Below, piece after piece: positions 44,066-54,153 of a stretch of DNA of 64,000 bases. Under the pieces are notes generated by a model. The model was not told the origin of the DNA. It searched no databases and was given only the letters and a program-made list of their open reading frames with translations. This stretch comes from Knoellia subterranea KCTC 19937 (GTDB taxonomy: Bacteria > Actinomycetota > Actinomycetes > Actinomycetales > Dermatophilaceae): NCBI RefSeq assembly GCF_000768685.1, contig NZ_AVPK01000001.1:124001-188000 (forward strand), read 5' to 3'. Every line of letters starts with the position of its first letter. The first letter of the stretch is position 1. A program made the translations under genes and the position numbers.

Positions 44066-45315
44066 GCTCGTCCACGCGCCCGAGTCGGCGCAGTCTGTAC
44101 GGCATGCTCGTGGCCTCGAGCGTGTCCGTCGTGGGCACCCGTGTGTCGACGATCGCCCTCCCGTTCCTCGTGTACTCGGAGACCGATTCGGCCGCGATGA
44201 CCGGTCTCGTGCTCACCGCCGAGATGGCGCCCTATGTCGTGTCGAAGGCGCTCGGTGGACCGCTCATCGATCGCCGCGGACCGCGCCTCATCAGCGTCGT
44301 GGGAGACCTCCTGAGCGGGGCCTTCCTCGTGCTCATCCCGATCCTGTATGCCGTGGGGCAGCTCGACCTTCCGGAGCGCCTTCCGCTGTTGCTCGGCCTC
44401 GTGGGCCTCGCCGGCGCCTTCCGCGGACCGGGTGACGGGGCCCGCAACGCGATGATCCCGGCCGTGTCGGACGCGACCGGGATGGCGGTCGAGCGACTCA
44501 CCGGACTCGACAGCACGGTGGACCGCGCGAGCCGGCTCCTCGGCGCGGGCATCGGCGGTTTCCTCGTCGCCGGATTCGGTGCCGCACCGACCGTGGCGAT
44601 CACGGCCGCAACCGCCTTCCTCAGCGCCCTGGTGGTCGCCCTCTTCATCCCGCCGGTCGTCCTCGGCAGCAGTGACGAGACCGGCTCCTACCTGAGCCAG
44701 TTGCGGACCGGAGCGAACTTCCTCCGCCAGGACCGGCTCCTGCGGTCGATCCTCGCCATGATCACGGTGACGAACCTGCTCGAAGCGGCCTACATCGGCG
44801 TCATGCTGCCCGTGTGGGCGCTGCGCAACGGCTACGACGCGAGCCTCGTCGGGCTCCTCGGTGTGCTCTATGGCGGCTCGGCCGTCCTGTCGAGCCTGGT
44901 CGCCACGTCCATGGCCGGGCGGTTCAGCCGACGCGTGGCTTTCCTCCTCGGGTGCACCCTCACGGGAGCGCCGCGCTACCTCGCGCTCGCCCTGGGTGCC
45001 CCGCTGTGGCTCATCGTGGCGTCCAACGTCGTGGCCGGACTCGGGTCCGGATTCGTCAACCCGACGATCAACGCCCTCTTCTTCGAGCGGGTCCCGCGCC
45101 ACATCATCGGTCGGGTCGGGTCGCTCGCCGACGCGCTCGCCTGGGCGGGCCTGCCCATCGGCGGTGTCGTCGGCGGAGCCGCGGTGACGGCGATCGGGGT
45201 CTCACCGGCTCTCGGTGTGGCCGGTGCGGCCTACCTCATGTCGACCACGGTGCCTGGCCTGCGGCCCGAGTGGCGCGAGATGGATCGAGTCAGGACGCCT
45301 GTCAGTCGCAGGTGA
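44062..45315 (+). CDS. MFS transporter
   Basis: Membrane exporter of the major facilitator superfamily, 417 residues with about 12 hydrophobic segments, starting with GTG in the overlap with the HTH regulator. Motif A-like GGPLIDRRGPRLISVVGD lies after the second segment, and its counterpart FSRRVAFLLGCTL in the second half. Similarity is greatest to putative drug-efflux proteins of the same regulator-transporter pairs. The substrate is not known. Confidence 0.88.
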   Translation: MSSSTRPSRRSLYGMLVASSVSVVGTRVSTIALPFLVYSETDSAAMTGLVLTAEMAPYVVSKALGGPLIDRRGPRLISVVGDLLSGAFLVLIPILYAVGQLDLPERLPLLLGLVGLAGAFRGPGDGARNAMIPAVSDATGMAVERLTGLDSTVDRASRLLGAGIGGFLVAGFGAAPTVAITAATAFLSALVVALFIPPVVLGSSDETGSYLSQLRTGANFLRQDRLLRSILAMITVTNLLEAAYIGVMLPVWALRNGYDASLVGLLGVLYGGSAVLSSLVATSMAGRFSRRVAFLLGCTLTGAPRYLALALGAPLWLIVASNVVAGLGSGFVNPTINALFFERVPRHIIGRVGSLADALAWAGLPIGGVVGGAAVTAIGVSPALGVAGAAYLMSTTVPGLRPEWREMDRVRTPVSRR

Positions 45316-45330
45316 GAGGCTTGCCCCCTC

Positions 45331-48300
45331 ATGACGGCTGACGTTCTCGACCGCTTCTCCCCTGCCACCGCGGCGTGGTTCCGGGACTCCTTCAGTGCGC
45401 CGACCGACGCCCAGGCTGGCGCGTGGCAAGCCATCAGTTCGGGCCACCACGCCCTCGTCGTGGCCCCCACGGGGTCGGGCAAGACCCTGTCGGCCTTCCT
45501 CTGGGCACTCGACCGGCTCGCCGCCGAGCCGGTCCCGGAGGAGAAGCTCAAACGGTGCCGTGTCCTCTATGTCTCACCGATGAAGGCCCTCGCCGTCGAC
45601 GTCGAGCGCAACCTCCGCAGCCCTCTCGTCGGCATCGGCCACGCGGCCACCCGGCTGGGTCTGCCCACGCCCGACATCACCGTCTCGGTGCGCAGCGGAG
45701 ACACCCCGGCGGGCGAGCGACGCGCGTTCGCCCGAACCCCGAGCGACATCCTCATCACGACCCCGGAGTCGCTGTTCCTCCTCCTCACGTCCCAGGCCCG
45801 GGAGGCGTTGCGCGGCGTCGAGACGGTCATCCTCGACGAAGTGCACGCCGTGGCGGGCACCAAGCGCGGCGCCCACCTCGCCCTGTCGCTCGAGCGGCTG
45901 GACGCCCTCCTCGACACCCCGGCGCAGCGCATCGGACTATCGGCCACCGTCGAGCCGGTCGACGAGGTGGCCCGCTACCTTGCCGGCGGCCGACCGGTCG
46001 ACATCGTCCGGCCGCCGTCGACCAAGCAGTGGGATCTCGACGTCGTCGTCCCGATCGCCGACATGTCCTCACTCGGAGAGGTGATCGAGGACGACCTCAG
46101 TGGTCCCGCAGCCGGTGCCGAACGCCGGGCCTCCATCTGGCCGCACGTCGAGGAGCGGATCGTCGATCTGGTTGCGGCACACCGGTCGACGCTCGTCTTC
46201 GCCAACTCCCGACGTCTCGCTGAGCGCCTCACGGCCCGGCTCAACGAGATCTGGGACGAGCGATTGGAGGCCGCCGCGGCCAGCGTCTTCGACGTGGTCG
46301 ACGGCGGAGGCGACGAGGTTTCGGAGGCGGGCGGACGGCATACCGGATCGGTTCGGACGCCCGCCCAGGTCATGGCGCAGTCGGGCGCATCGGCGGGGGC
46401 ACCGCCCGTCCTGGCCCGGGCGCACCACGGTTCGGTGAGCAAGGAGCATCGCCAGCTCATCGAGGAGGACCTCAAGGCCGGACGGCTCCCCGCGGTCGTC
46501 GCGACGAGCAGTCTCGAACTCGGCATCGACATGGGTGCGGTCGACCTCGTCATCCAGGTCGAGTCGCCGCCGTCCGTCGCGAGCGGACTCCAACGGGTGG
46601 GCCGCGCCGGACACCAGGTCGGTGCCGTGTCGCAGGGCGTCCTCTTCCCGAAGTTCCGTGGCGACCTCGTGCAGACGGCGGTCGTCGTCGAGCGGATGCG
46701 GTCCGGTGCCATCGAATCGCTTCGTGTCCCGGCCAACCCCGTCGACGTCCTCGCCCAGCAGATCGTCGCGATGACCGCCCTCGACGAGTGGACCGTCGAC
46801 GAGGTCGAGCAAGTGATCCGTCGGGCGGCACCCTTCGCCTCGCTCCCCCGATCGATCCTCGAGTCGGTGCTCGACATGCTGTCCGGGCGCTACCCGAGTG
46901 ACGAGTTCGCGGAGCTGCGCCCCCGCATCGTCTGGGACCGCATCGGCGGCGTCCTCTCCGGCCGACCCGGCGCCCAACGCCTGGCCGTCACCTCCGGTGG
47001 CACCATCCCGGACCGCGGTCTGTATGCCGTGTTCCTCGCCTCCGGTGAGGGCACCGGTCGGAGGGTCGGTGAGCTCGACGAGGAGATGGTCTACGAATCG
47101 CGGGTGGGCGACGTCTTCACCCTCGGCACCTCGACCTGGCGAATCGAGGACATCACCCACGACCGCGTGCTCGTGACGCCCGCACCGGGTCAACCCGGGC
47201 GGCTCCCGTTCTGGAAGGGCGACCAGCTGGGTCGGCCGGCCGAACTCGGTCGAGCCGTCGGCGCCTTCGTGCGCGAGGTCGCCGGTGCGACGCCGGAGCG
47301 CGCTCGAGAGCGGGTCACGGCCGCCGGGCTCGACGAGTGGGCGACCGACAACCTGCTCGCCTACCTCGACGAGCAGCGCACGGCCACGGGCCACGTCCCG
47401 GACGACCGCACCATCGTCATCGAACGGTTCAGGGACGAGATTGGCGACTGGCGGGTCGCTGTCCACAGTCCGTTCGGCGGTCAGGTCCACGCTCCGTGGG
47501 CGCTGTGCGTCTCGGCCCGCATGCGCGAACGGTTCGGGGTCGACGTCCAGGCGATGCACGGCGACGACGGCATCGTCTTCCGACTCCCCGACCTCGAGTT
47601 CGACGGTGAGGGCTCGTCCGGGCGCGGAGCCTCGGCCGAGCTGCTCGACCTCGTCCGCCTCGACCCCGACGACGTGCACGACCTCGTCACGGGAGAGATC
47701 GGCGGTTCGGCACTGTTCGCGGCCCGTTTCCGAGAGTGCGCCTCACGTGCCCTGCTGCTGCCGCGGCGGCGTCCCGACCGGCGCCAACCTCTGTGGCAAC
47801 AGCGGCAACGCGCCGCCCAACTGCTCGAGGTGGCGAGCCAGTACGCCTCCTTCCCCATCGTCCTCGAGACGGTGCGGGAGTGCGTCCAGGACGTCTTCGA
47901 CGTCCCCGGTCTCACGGCGCTGATGTCCTCGATCGCCTCGCGCGAGGTGACCCTCGTCGACGTCGAATCGGTGCAGCCGTCACCCTTCGCCCGATCGCTC
48001 ATGTTCGGCTACGTCGCCCAGTTCCTCTACGAGGGCGACTCGCCGCTCGCCGAGAAGCGCGCAGCCGCCCTGTCCCTCGACCCCACCCTGCTCGCCGAGC
48101 TCCTCGGCCGGGGCGAGGGCCTGTCCCTGCGTGACCTCCTCGACCCCGAGGCGATCGCCCGGACCGAGGCCGAGATCCAGCGCCTGGCCGAGGACCGGCG
48201 GTGTCGCCACGCCGAGGACGTCGCCGACCTGCTGCGCACCCTCGGTCCGCTCTCCCTTGTCGAGATCGAGCGGCGCACCCGCGATGACGCCACCACCCGC

Positions 48301-50082
48301 GACGTCGGTTCGTGGCTCGTCGATCTCGAGGGTGCCCGGCGGGTCATCCGGGTGCGCATCGCCGGCGAGGAACGGTGGGCGGCGATCGAGGACGCCTCAC
48401 GGCTGCGTGACGCCCTGGGCGTGTCCCTGCCCGTCGGTGTGCCGCAGGCGTTCCTTGAGCCTGTTTCGGATCCGCTGGGCGACCTCGTCGCCCGCTACGC
48501 GCGCACCCATGGACCGTTCCCGGCGCACGCCGTGGCCCAGTGGTGGGGCGTCGGCCCGGCGGTGGCTCTCGACGCGCTGCGCCGACTCGCCGCCGCCGGA
48601 CGCGTCGTCGAGGGCGAGTTGCTCCCGACCGAGAGCGGCGGAGGGCAGCACGGCCTCGACCACTGTGACGCCGAGGTGCTCCGGACGCTGCGCCGCCGAT
48701 CGCTCGCGGCGCTGCGAGCCGAGGTCGAGCCCGTGGCCGCCGTCGAGCTCGCGAGGTTCCTGCCGTCGTGGCAGTCGGTCGGTGGTGGTCTGCGTGGCCG
48801 CGACGGTCTCCTCCGCGTCATCGAGCAACTCGCAGGTGCCGTGCTGCCGGCAAGCTCCCTCGAGAGTCTTGTCCTGCCGGCCCGGGTCGTCGACTACTCC
48901 CCCGCTCTCCTCGACGAGCTCATGAGTGTCGGCGAGGTCGTCTGGCGCGGCCACGGCTCCCTGCCGGGTGACGACGGGTGGATCTCCCTGCATCTCGCCG
49001 AGACGGCCGACGTCACGATGGCTCCGCCGGACACCGCCGAACTCGGGGACCGCGCCCGAGCGCTCCTCGAGATCCTGTCGCGGGGCGGTGCCTACTTCTT
49101 CCGCGCCCTCGCCGACCAGGTCGAGGGGGCCGATGCCGAGATCGTCGACGACCTCTGGTCCCTCGTGTGGTCCGGTCACGTCGCGGGTGACACGTTCGCG
49201 CCCGTGCGAGCCCTCCTCGCGGGCGGACGGACCGCACACAAGCGGTCCGCGAGCGGACCACGAACGTCCCGGTATGCCGGCCGCCCCGGTTCCCTGGGCA
49301 CGCTCGGTGGTCGTCGGGGTGCCTCACGCCCGTCGGCCGTCGCCCGGCAGGCACCGGCCGTCGTCGCGGGTCGATGGTCTCTCCTGCCAGAGGTCGAGTC
49401 GGACGCGACGATCCGTGGCCTCGCTGCGGCGGAGGTCCTCCAGGACCGCTACGGCGTGCTGACGCGTGGCAGCGTCGTCGCCGAGGACATCCCGGGAGGC
49501 TTCGCAGCTGTCTATCGCGTGCTCGCGGCCGCCGAGGAGTCCGGTCGGGTGCGGCGCGGCTACTTCGTCGAGTCCCTCGGTGCCGCTCAGTTCGCGACCA
49601 CCGGTGCGATCGACCGGATCCGGGCCCATGCCCGCCAGCCCGGGGCGAGCCTTGACGGCAGCCAGCCGGCGCTGGTCCTGGCCGCGACCGATCCCGCCAA
49701 CGCCTACGGTGCTGCCCTCCCCTGGCCCGATCGCCCCGTGGCCGACGGCGAGAGCGATGACGCGGGCGGCAATGCGTCTCCCGGGCGACGGGGTCACCAG
49801 CCGGCCCGCAAGGCAGGCGCCCTCGTCGTCCTCGTCGACGGCGACCTCATCCTCTATGTCGAGCGCGGCGGCAAGACACTCCTGTCGTGGACCGACGACC
49901 CGGCACGACTCCAGGCGGCCGCCGACGCGCTCGCCCTCGCCGTCCGCGAGGGTGCACTCGGACGACTCACGGTCGAGAAGGCCGACGGCGGCGCGATCCT
50001 CGGGTCGGGCCATCCGCTCGTCGACGCCCTCGCGCGGGCCGGCTTCCATGCCACCCCGCGCGGGCTGCGCCTGCGGCGCTGA
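45331..50082 (+). CDS. lhr: ATP-dependent helicase Lhr
   Basis: Very large superfamily 2 helicase of 1583 residues, the full-length Lhr form. Walker A APTGSGKTLSAFLWAL is near residue 45, the DExH box VILDEVHAVAGTKRG near 167, and motif VI LQRVGRAGHQ near 424. The winged-helix and beta-barrel part of Lhr-core follows, then a long C-terminal region with repeated winged-helix units (VAQWWGVGPAVALDAL) ending HPLVDALARAGFHATPRG. In mycobacteria Lhr is DNA-damage-inducible; no SOS box is evident here. It lies 12 bases before a DNA glycosylase gene, the usual pairing. Confidence 0.95.
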   Translation: MTADVLDRFSPATAAWFRDSFSAPTDAQAGAWQAISSGHHALVVAPTGSGKTLSAFLWALDRLAAEPVPEEKLKRCRVLYVSPMKALAVDVERNLRSPLVGIGHAATRLGLPTPDITVSVRSGDTPAGERRAFARTPSDILITTPESLFLLLTSQAREALRGVETVILDEVHAVAGTKRGAHLALSLERLDALLDTPAQRIGLSATVEPVDEVARYLAGGRPVDIVRPPSTKQWDLDVVVPIADMSSLGEVIEDDLSGPAAGAERRASIWPHVEERIVDLVAAHRSTLVFANSRRLAERLTARLNEIWDERLEAAAASVFDVVDGGGDEVSEAGGRHTGSVRTPAQVMAQSGASAGAPPVLARAHHGSVSKEHRQLIEEDLKAGRLPAVVATSSLELGIDMGAVDLVIQVESPPSVASGLQRVGRAGHQVGAVSQGVLFPKFRGDLVQTAVVVERMRSGAIESLRVPANPVDVLAQQIVAMTALDEWTVDEVEQVIRRAAPFASLPRSILESVLDMLSGRYPSDEFAELRPRIVWDRIGGVLSGRPGAQRLAVTSGGTIPDRGLYAVFLASGEGTGRRVGELDEEMVYESRVGDVFTLGTSTWRIEDITHDRVLVTPAPGQPGRLPFWKGDQLGRPAELGRAVGAFVREVAGATPERARERVTAAGLDEWATDNLLAYLDEQRTATGHVPDDRTIVIERFRDEIGDWRVAVHSPFGGQVHAPWALCVSARMRERFGVDVQAMHGDDGIVFRLPDLEFDGEGSSGRGASAELLDLVRLDPDDVHDLVTGEIGGSALFAARFRECASRALLLPRRRPDRRQPLWQQRQRAAQLLEVASQYASFPIVLETVRECVQDVFDVPGLTALMSSIASREVTLVDVESVQPSPFARSLMFGYVAQFLYEGDSPLAEKRAAALSLDPTLLAELLGRGEGLSLRDLLDPEAIARTEAEIQRLAEDRRCRHAEDVADLLRTLGPLSLVEIERRTRDDATTRDVGSWLVDLEGARRVIRVRIAGEERWAAIEDASRLRDALGVSLPVGVPQAFLEPVSDPLGDLVARYARTHGPFPAHAVAQWWGVGPAVALDALRRLAAAGRVVEGELLPTESGGGQHGLDHCDAEVLRTLRRRSLAALRAEVEPVAAVELARFLPSWQSVGGGLRGRDGLLRVIEQLAGAVLPASSLESLVLPARVVDYSPALLDELMSVGEVVWRGHGSLPGDDGWISLHLAETADVTMAPPDTAELGDRARALLEILSRGGAYFFRALADQVEGADAEIVDDLWSLVWSGHVAGDTFAPVRALLAGGRTAHKRSASGPRTSRYAGRPGSLGTLGGRRGASRPSAVARQAPAVVAGRWSLLPEVESDATIRGLAAAEVLQDRYGVLTRGSVVAEDIPGGFAAVYRVLAAAEESGRVRRGYFVESLGAAQFATTGAIDRIRAHARQPGASLDGSQPALVLAATDPANAYGAALPWPDRPVADGESDDAGGNASPGRRGHQPARKAGALVVLVDGDLILYVERGGKTLLSWTDDPARLQAAADALALAVREGALGRLTVEKADGGAILGSGHPLVDALARAGFHATPRGLRLRR

Positions 50083-50094
50083 GACGAGGGAACG

Positions 50095-50961
50095 ATGCCC
50101 GAAGGCGACACCGTGTGGCGCACGGCCGACCGACTGCACCGCGCCCTCCGTGGCGGGACGGTGACGGTCAGCGATCTGCGCTTTCCCGAGGTGGCCACCG
50201 TCGACGTGCAGGGCAGCGTGACGACCGAGGTCGTGAGTGTGGGCAAGCACCTGCTGCATCGTCTCGACTGCGGACGGACGATCCACTCGCACCTGCGCAT
50301 GGAGGGCCAGTGGCGGTTGGAGCGCCCCGCGGACGCTGCCCGCTGGCTCCGCCGAGCCGATCTGCGCGCTGCCGTCGGGACAACCGACTGGATCGCGCTC
50401 GGGCTCCGGCTGGGACAGCTCGACGTCCTCCCCACGGCACGCGAGCACGAGGTCGTGGGCCACCTCGGACCCGATGTGCTCGGTCCGACCTGGGATGCCG
50501 CGGAGGCCACCCGTCGCCTCTCGGCGTCCGATGCCCCCATCGGCGCCGCCTTGCTCGACCAGACGCTCCTTGCGGGGGTCGGGACGCTGTGGGCGGCCGA
50601 ATCCCTCTTCCTCGAACGCCTCGGCCCATGGACCCCGGCAGACCAGCTCGACCCGAAGGCTGTCGCGGACCTCGTCACCCGGATCCACCGACTCATGGAC
50701 CACGCCCGGAAGGTGGGAGTGCAGTCGAGCACCGGTTCGCGACGGCGCGGCGACGAGGTTCACGTCCATGCCCGGTCGGGTCTGCCCTGCCGTCGTTGCG
50801 GTGGACCGGTGAGGGTGTCTGCCATCGGGCCGGCCGGCCGCGAACGCTCGATGTTCTATTGCCCCACCTGTCAGGGCGGACGGGCACCGCATGACGACGG
50901 ACACGCCCAACGACCTCTGGGCGCGTCACGCAGCGGCCGCCGCGTTCGGACCGGACCCTGA
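50095..50961 (+). CDS. Fpg/Nei family DNA glycosylase
   Basis: Removes oxidised bases and cuts the abasic site. 288 residues. The catalytic Pro2-Glu3 is intact in MPEGDTVWRTADRL. The H2TH region is around LLDQTLLAGVGTLWAAES, and the zinc finger has CRRCGGPVRV and YCPTCQ near residue 250. The motif MPEGDTVWR places it with Nei rather than Fpg. The 25 residues after the finger are disordered. It is read with lhr, suggesting a repair pair. Confidence 0.93.
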   Translation: MPEGDTVWRTADRLHRALRGGTVTVSDLRFPEVATVDVQGSVTTEVVSVGKHLLHRLDCGRTIHSHLRMEGQWRLERPADAARWLRRADLRAAVGTTDWIALGLRLGQLDVLPTAREHEVVGHLGPDVLGPTWDAAEATRRLSASDAPIGAALLDQTLLAGVGTLWAAESLFLERLGPWTPADQLDPKAVADLVTRIHRLMDHARKVGVQSSTGSRRRGDEVHVHARSGLPCRRCGGPVRVSAIGPAGRERSMFYCPTCQGGRAPHDDGHAQRPLGASRSGRRVRTGP

Positions 50962-50966
50962 CCGGT

Positions 50967-51001
50967 GTGGCTCGGGGCGGCGACTGACCGCCCCGAGCCA
51001 C
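50967..51001. terminator. 14-bp hairpin between converging genes
   Basis: Perfect stem 50967-50980 with 50988-51001 and a 7-base loop, between the ends of the glycosylase gene (+) and the metalloprotease gene (-). No U-tract. Confidence 0.8.
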
Positions 51002-51010
51002 GTCGTCAGT

Positions 51011-53410
51011 TCACTCGCGGCGCGGCGGACGGCGCCCGTCATCCGTGACGGCCGGCGGCGCCTGCTTGGAGGCCGCGCCAGCCGGGCTCGACTGGAGCGT
51101 CGGGAAGTTGTAGCTCGTCCCCGTCACCGTCACGGGGAACGTGCCTGCCGCCGACTTGGTCCCGACCCTGATCGTCAGCGAGCCGAGCGTCATGGACTGC
51201 CCCGGGGCGAGGACGTGGTTGACCGAGTCACCCGGACCCTTGGCCGGCGAGATCCGGATGTCGGGGTAATCACCGACGTTCGGCGACCACTGCTCGACCA
51301 AGTGGACGGTGACGCCCTCCTTGTCGAGGTATTGGTCGTAGCCGGACTTCACCCGGGCGTCGATGGCCACGAACTTGCCGGCCCTCCCGCTGGGCACTGC
51401 CAGCAACTGCGTGCCCGTCACACCGATCGGTGCCAGCGTGTAGGTGGAGCCGCTCGTCTTGTGTATCCGCACCTGCCCGGGATCGATCCAGCCCGCCATG
51501 AGGCGATTCACGGCCACCGTCGAGTCCGGCAGACCCTGCCCGCCCGAGTTCGCATGGCCACCGCTCATGAGGTCGACGACGTTGTTGTATTCGTCGCCGC
51601 TGCCGTCGTCCCAGTAGGAGTGCCACCACGACAGCATGTGGCCGAGCTCGTGGTCGGTGACGTTGAAGAAGGCGTTGGGCGTCCCCTGCTTGAGGATGGA
51701 CGTCGACGTGATGACGCCGTCGCGCTGGTTAGAGGGATAGGTGGCCGAGCCGCCACGGGCATAGCCGGGGCCGGCGAGACCCGAGGCCCCGAACTCGTTG
51801 GCCTGGTACCAGATGCTGAGGGCACCGTCGTAGCCTGCCGCCTGGGTCCTCGCGGCCGATCGATTGAGGCACTCCTCCTTCGTGGCCGTGGTGATGACCG
51901 GAGCGCCGACGTCAGTGAAGGTCTGGGTGTAGCGGTTGCGGCTCAGCGACTCGTAGAACGTGCGGACCGCACCGTTGAGGTTGGCCACCATGGCGGATCG
52001 GTTCAGCGCAGGCGCACCCGACGGCGCGCAGAACAGGACGGCAATCCGGTCCTGTCCGGTCGCGTAGCCCAGGTAGCGGGGCACGACGGTCGTGAGGCCC
52101 ACCCCATCGGTCGGGAAGTAGCCGGACACATCGACGATGACGTGGGTCAGTCCTTCCGGCCCGGTCTGGGCCTGGATTCCGCCAAGGGGTGAGCCGACGA
52201 TGGCGCCGTTGGCAACGGTCTGCCGCGCGGCGTAGTTGAGACTCGACGACGCCGGTGCAGCCTGCTCAGCCGGCCAGACCGTGAGGTAGCCGCCCTGATA
52301 GGACCCCGTCACCGTGACATTGGTGACCGCCGCTCCCGGCCCGAAGGGCACCGTCGCGGTGCCTCCCCGCCGTTGCTGGGTGACGTTGAACTCGGCCGGT
52401 CGATCACCAACGAAACCGTCGCCGAAGTCCCACCCGCTGCGGTAGTAGTCGCCGTAGGGCGCGCGGGTGTCCACGATGCGCACCGGGGTCAGCGGGACGT
52501 AACCACTCGTGGGCGAGAGATAGCCCGTGATGTCCACGATCACGTCGGTATAGCCTGCGGCGTTGTAGATCTGGATGCGGCCGCCCGTCCCGACCGTTGC
52601 GAAGAGGCTGTTGGCCACCGTCTGGCCGCGGCCCATGTTGACCGATGACGTGCCCGGCCGGGTCGCGCCATAGGGATAGATCGTCAACCACGACGACGCC
52701 GCCGAACTCCGCGTGGCCGTGACCGTCAGCGCCACGGCCAGCGCGTTCGTCGGGACGCCGTTGCCGGTCACGGTCAGTGCCCGGGTCTGACCGGCCCCGA
52801 TCTGCCCGCTGCCGCGGGTGTCGAGCAGTCGTCGCGGCGTGAGCGGCGTGACGCCCGAGCCGGTCGGGAACCAGCCCGTCACGTCGACGATGACGTGGGT
52901 CGAGCCCCCGCCGTAGTTGCCCACATTGAAGCGCTCGAGTGAGTCGACGCCCACGACGACAGTGTTGGCGACCGTGGCACCGCGGACGAAGTTGACCGTC
53001 GAGGTCGAGGGTGCCGCCTGACCGGCCGGCCACACCTTGAGCCACCCACCGGTCGTCGGCTGGGTGGCGGTGACGTTGAGGGCGACGGAGCCGACCCCGG
53101 AGGTCGGGATGCCACCACGCCCGCCCGCGGTGATTGCTCGCACGGTCCCGTTGCCGAACTTGGTCGCGGAGCGGCTGTCATAGAGACGGGTGGGTGCGAT
53201 GGCCTGGAAGCCGAACTTGGGCGCGGCCACCACGGCCGCAGGGGCCGCCTCGAGCGCTGGCACCGCTGTCGGCCGCGCCTGGGCGCTCGAACCGACCACG
53301 GCGCTGGCCACGACCGCACTGGCAACCGCCACAGCCGCCCACACGGACCGGCGCCGACGCCGATTCCCCTGTCCCGAGTGCCAATTCGGTCCCGCAAGCA
53401 TTCGTCGCAT
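51011..53410 (-). CDS. secreted zinc metalloprotease with three repeat domains
   Basis: Exported protein of 799 residues from the ATG at 53410. A basic lead (GNRRRRRSVWAAVAVA) and hydrophobic core form the signal peptide, with cleavage near SAQA. Three repeats of about 100 residues follow, each with a P-x-R-L/I-x-D-T/S-R motif (APTRLYDSR, TPRRLLDTRG, TPVRIVDTRAP) and ending VIVDVTGWFPT, VIVDITGYLSP or VIVDVSGYFPT. The C-terminal half is a metzincin-like protease: zinc motif DHELGHMLSWWHS and a Met-turn-like VVDLMSGGH. Repeats of this type occur in actinobacterial surface proteins; ligand unknown. Confidence 0.85.
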   Translation of the reverse strand: MRRMLAGPNWHSGQGNRRRRRSVWAAVAVASAVVASAVVGSSAQARPTAVPALEAAPAAVVAAPKFGFQAIAPTRLYDSRSATKFGNGTVRAITAGGRGGIPTSGVGSVALNVTATQPTTGGWLKVWPAGQAAPSTSTVNFVRGATVANTVVVGVDSLERFNVGNYGGGSTHVIVDVTGWFPTGSGVTPLTPRRLLDTRGSGQIGAGQTRALTVTGNGVPTNALAVALTVTATRSSAASSWLTIYPYGATRPGTSSVNMGRGQTVANSLFATVGTGGRIQIYNAAGYTDVIVDITGYLSPTSGYVPLTPVRIVDTRAPYGDYYRSGWDFGDGFVGDRPAEFNVTQQRRGGTATVPFGPGAAVTNVTVTGSYQGGYLTVWPAEQAAPASSSLNYAARQTVANGAIVGSPLGGIQAQTGPEGLTHVIVDVSGYFPTDGVGLTTVVPRYLGYATGQDRIAVLFCAPSGAPALNRSAMVANLNGAVRTFYESLSRNRYTQTFTDVGAPVITTATKEECLNRSAARTQAAGYDGALSIWYQANEFGASGLAGPGYARGGSATYPSNQRDGVITSTSILKQGTPNAFFNVTDHELGHMLSWWHSYWDDGSGDEYNNVVDLMSGGHANSGGQGLPDSTVAVNRLMAGWIDPGQVRIHKTSGSTYTLAPIGVTGTQLLAVPSGRAGKFVAIDARVKSGYDQYLDKEGVTVHLVEQWSPNVGDYPDIRISPAKGPGDSVNHVLAPGQSMTLGSLTIRVGTKSAAGTFPVTVTGTSYNFPTLQSSPAGAASKQAPPAVTDDGRRPPRRE

Positions 53411-53503
53411 CACGCGCCCCTGTCCTGTGCGGGGCCCGCCTCCGACCCCCGTCCGCCCAACTCTGGCATGACAGCGGAGAACGTGCGGGCAAAGTCTCAA
53501 ACC

Positions 53504-54121
53504 TCAGCCCGGCGCGCTGTCCGGGCGACGCGCCACCTTCGCGAGAATCTCCTCCACGATGTCGGTCTTGGCGTCCGCGTAGTCCTGGACGGAACGCCAC
53601 CGGCGGGTCGCGAGCGACCGCTTCACCGCGGCATACCGGCTCCGGTCGTCATCGTGCACACGCAGCCAATCACGCAGGCCGAGCAGGCGCGCGATCTCCG
53701 CCGAGCCCAGGTCGGGTGACAGCACATGCAGGTTGATGTCGTGGGGCGCGCCGCGGTCACGGCGTTGGTAGAGGACGCGATGCTCCAGCCAGTCCGGCTC
53801 CCGGATCTGCAACCCATAGCCCACTGCCTCGAGGGCCGGCACGTAGGCATCCTCGTCCGCCGAGTCGGGCACCTGCAGGAGGATGTCGATGATCGGCTTC
53901 GCCGGCAGCCCCGGCACCGATGTCGAGCCGACGTGGTCCACCGCCAGGGCCACCGGACCCAGGGCCGACCTGATCACCTCGGCGTCGGTCGCGAACCACT
54001 CCGCCCAGACCGAGTCGGGGTCCTCGATGATGACCGGCACCGACCACGGAGGCCGACGTTCGCCGACGACCGGATCGGGCCGCGCGGGCGCCGTATCGTC
54101 AGGGTCCGGCTGCTGCGTCAC
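53504..54121 (-). CDS. GrpB/UPF0157 nucleotidyltransferase-fold protein
   Basis: 205-residue protein of the GrpB family, a nucleotidyltransferase-like fold of unknown activity. VDHVGSTSVPGLPAKPIIDILL is the signature, seen here as DHVGSTSVPGLPAKPIID. It has the GS...D/I-D pattern of the superfamily. GAPHDINLHVLSPDL and LRDWLRVHDDDRSRYAAVK follow. A Pro/Asp-rich lead of about 30 residues precedes the fold. It ends 93 bases before the metalloprotease start on the same strand. Confidence 0.88.
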   Translation of the reverse strand: MTQQPDPDDTAPARPDPVVGERRPPWSVPVIIEDPDSVWAEWFATDAEVIRSALGPVALAVDHVGSTSVPGLPAKPIIDILLQVPDSADEDAYVPALEAVGYGLQIREPDWLEHRVLYQRRDRGAPHDINLHVLSPDLGSAEIARLLGLRDWLRVHDDDRSRYAAVKRSLATRRWRSVQDYADAKTDIVEEILAKVARRPDSAPG

Positions 54122-54153
54122 GGTGCCGACCCGAGCCCTAGTCGGTGATCCGG

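Noticed and set aside
49324-50910. 528-codon open frame on the minus strand
   Set aside because: Shadow of the lhr 3' end and the Nei-type gene, which are both clear on the plus strand.
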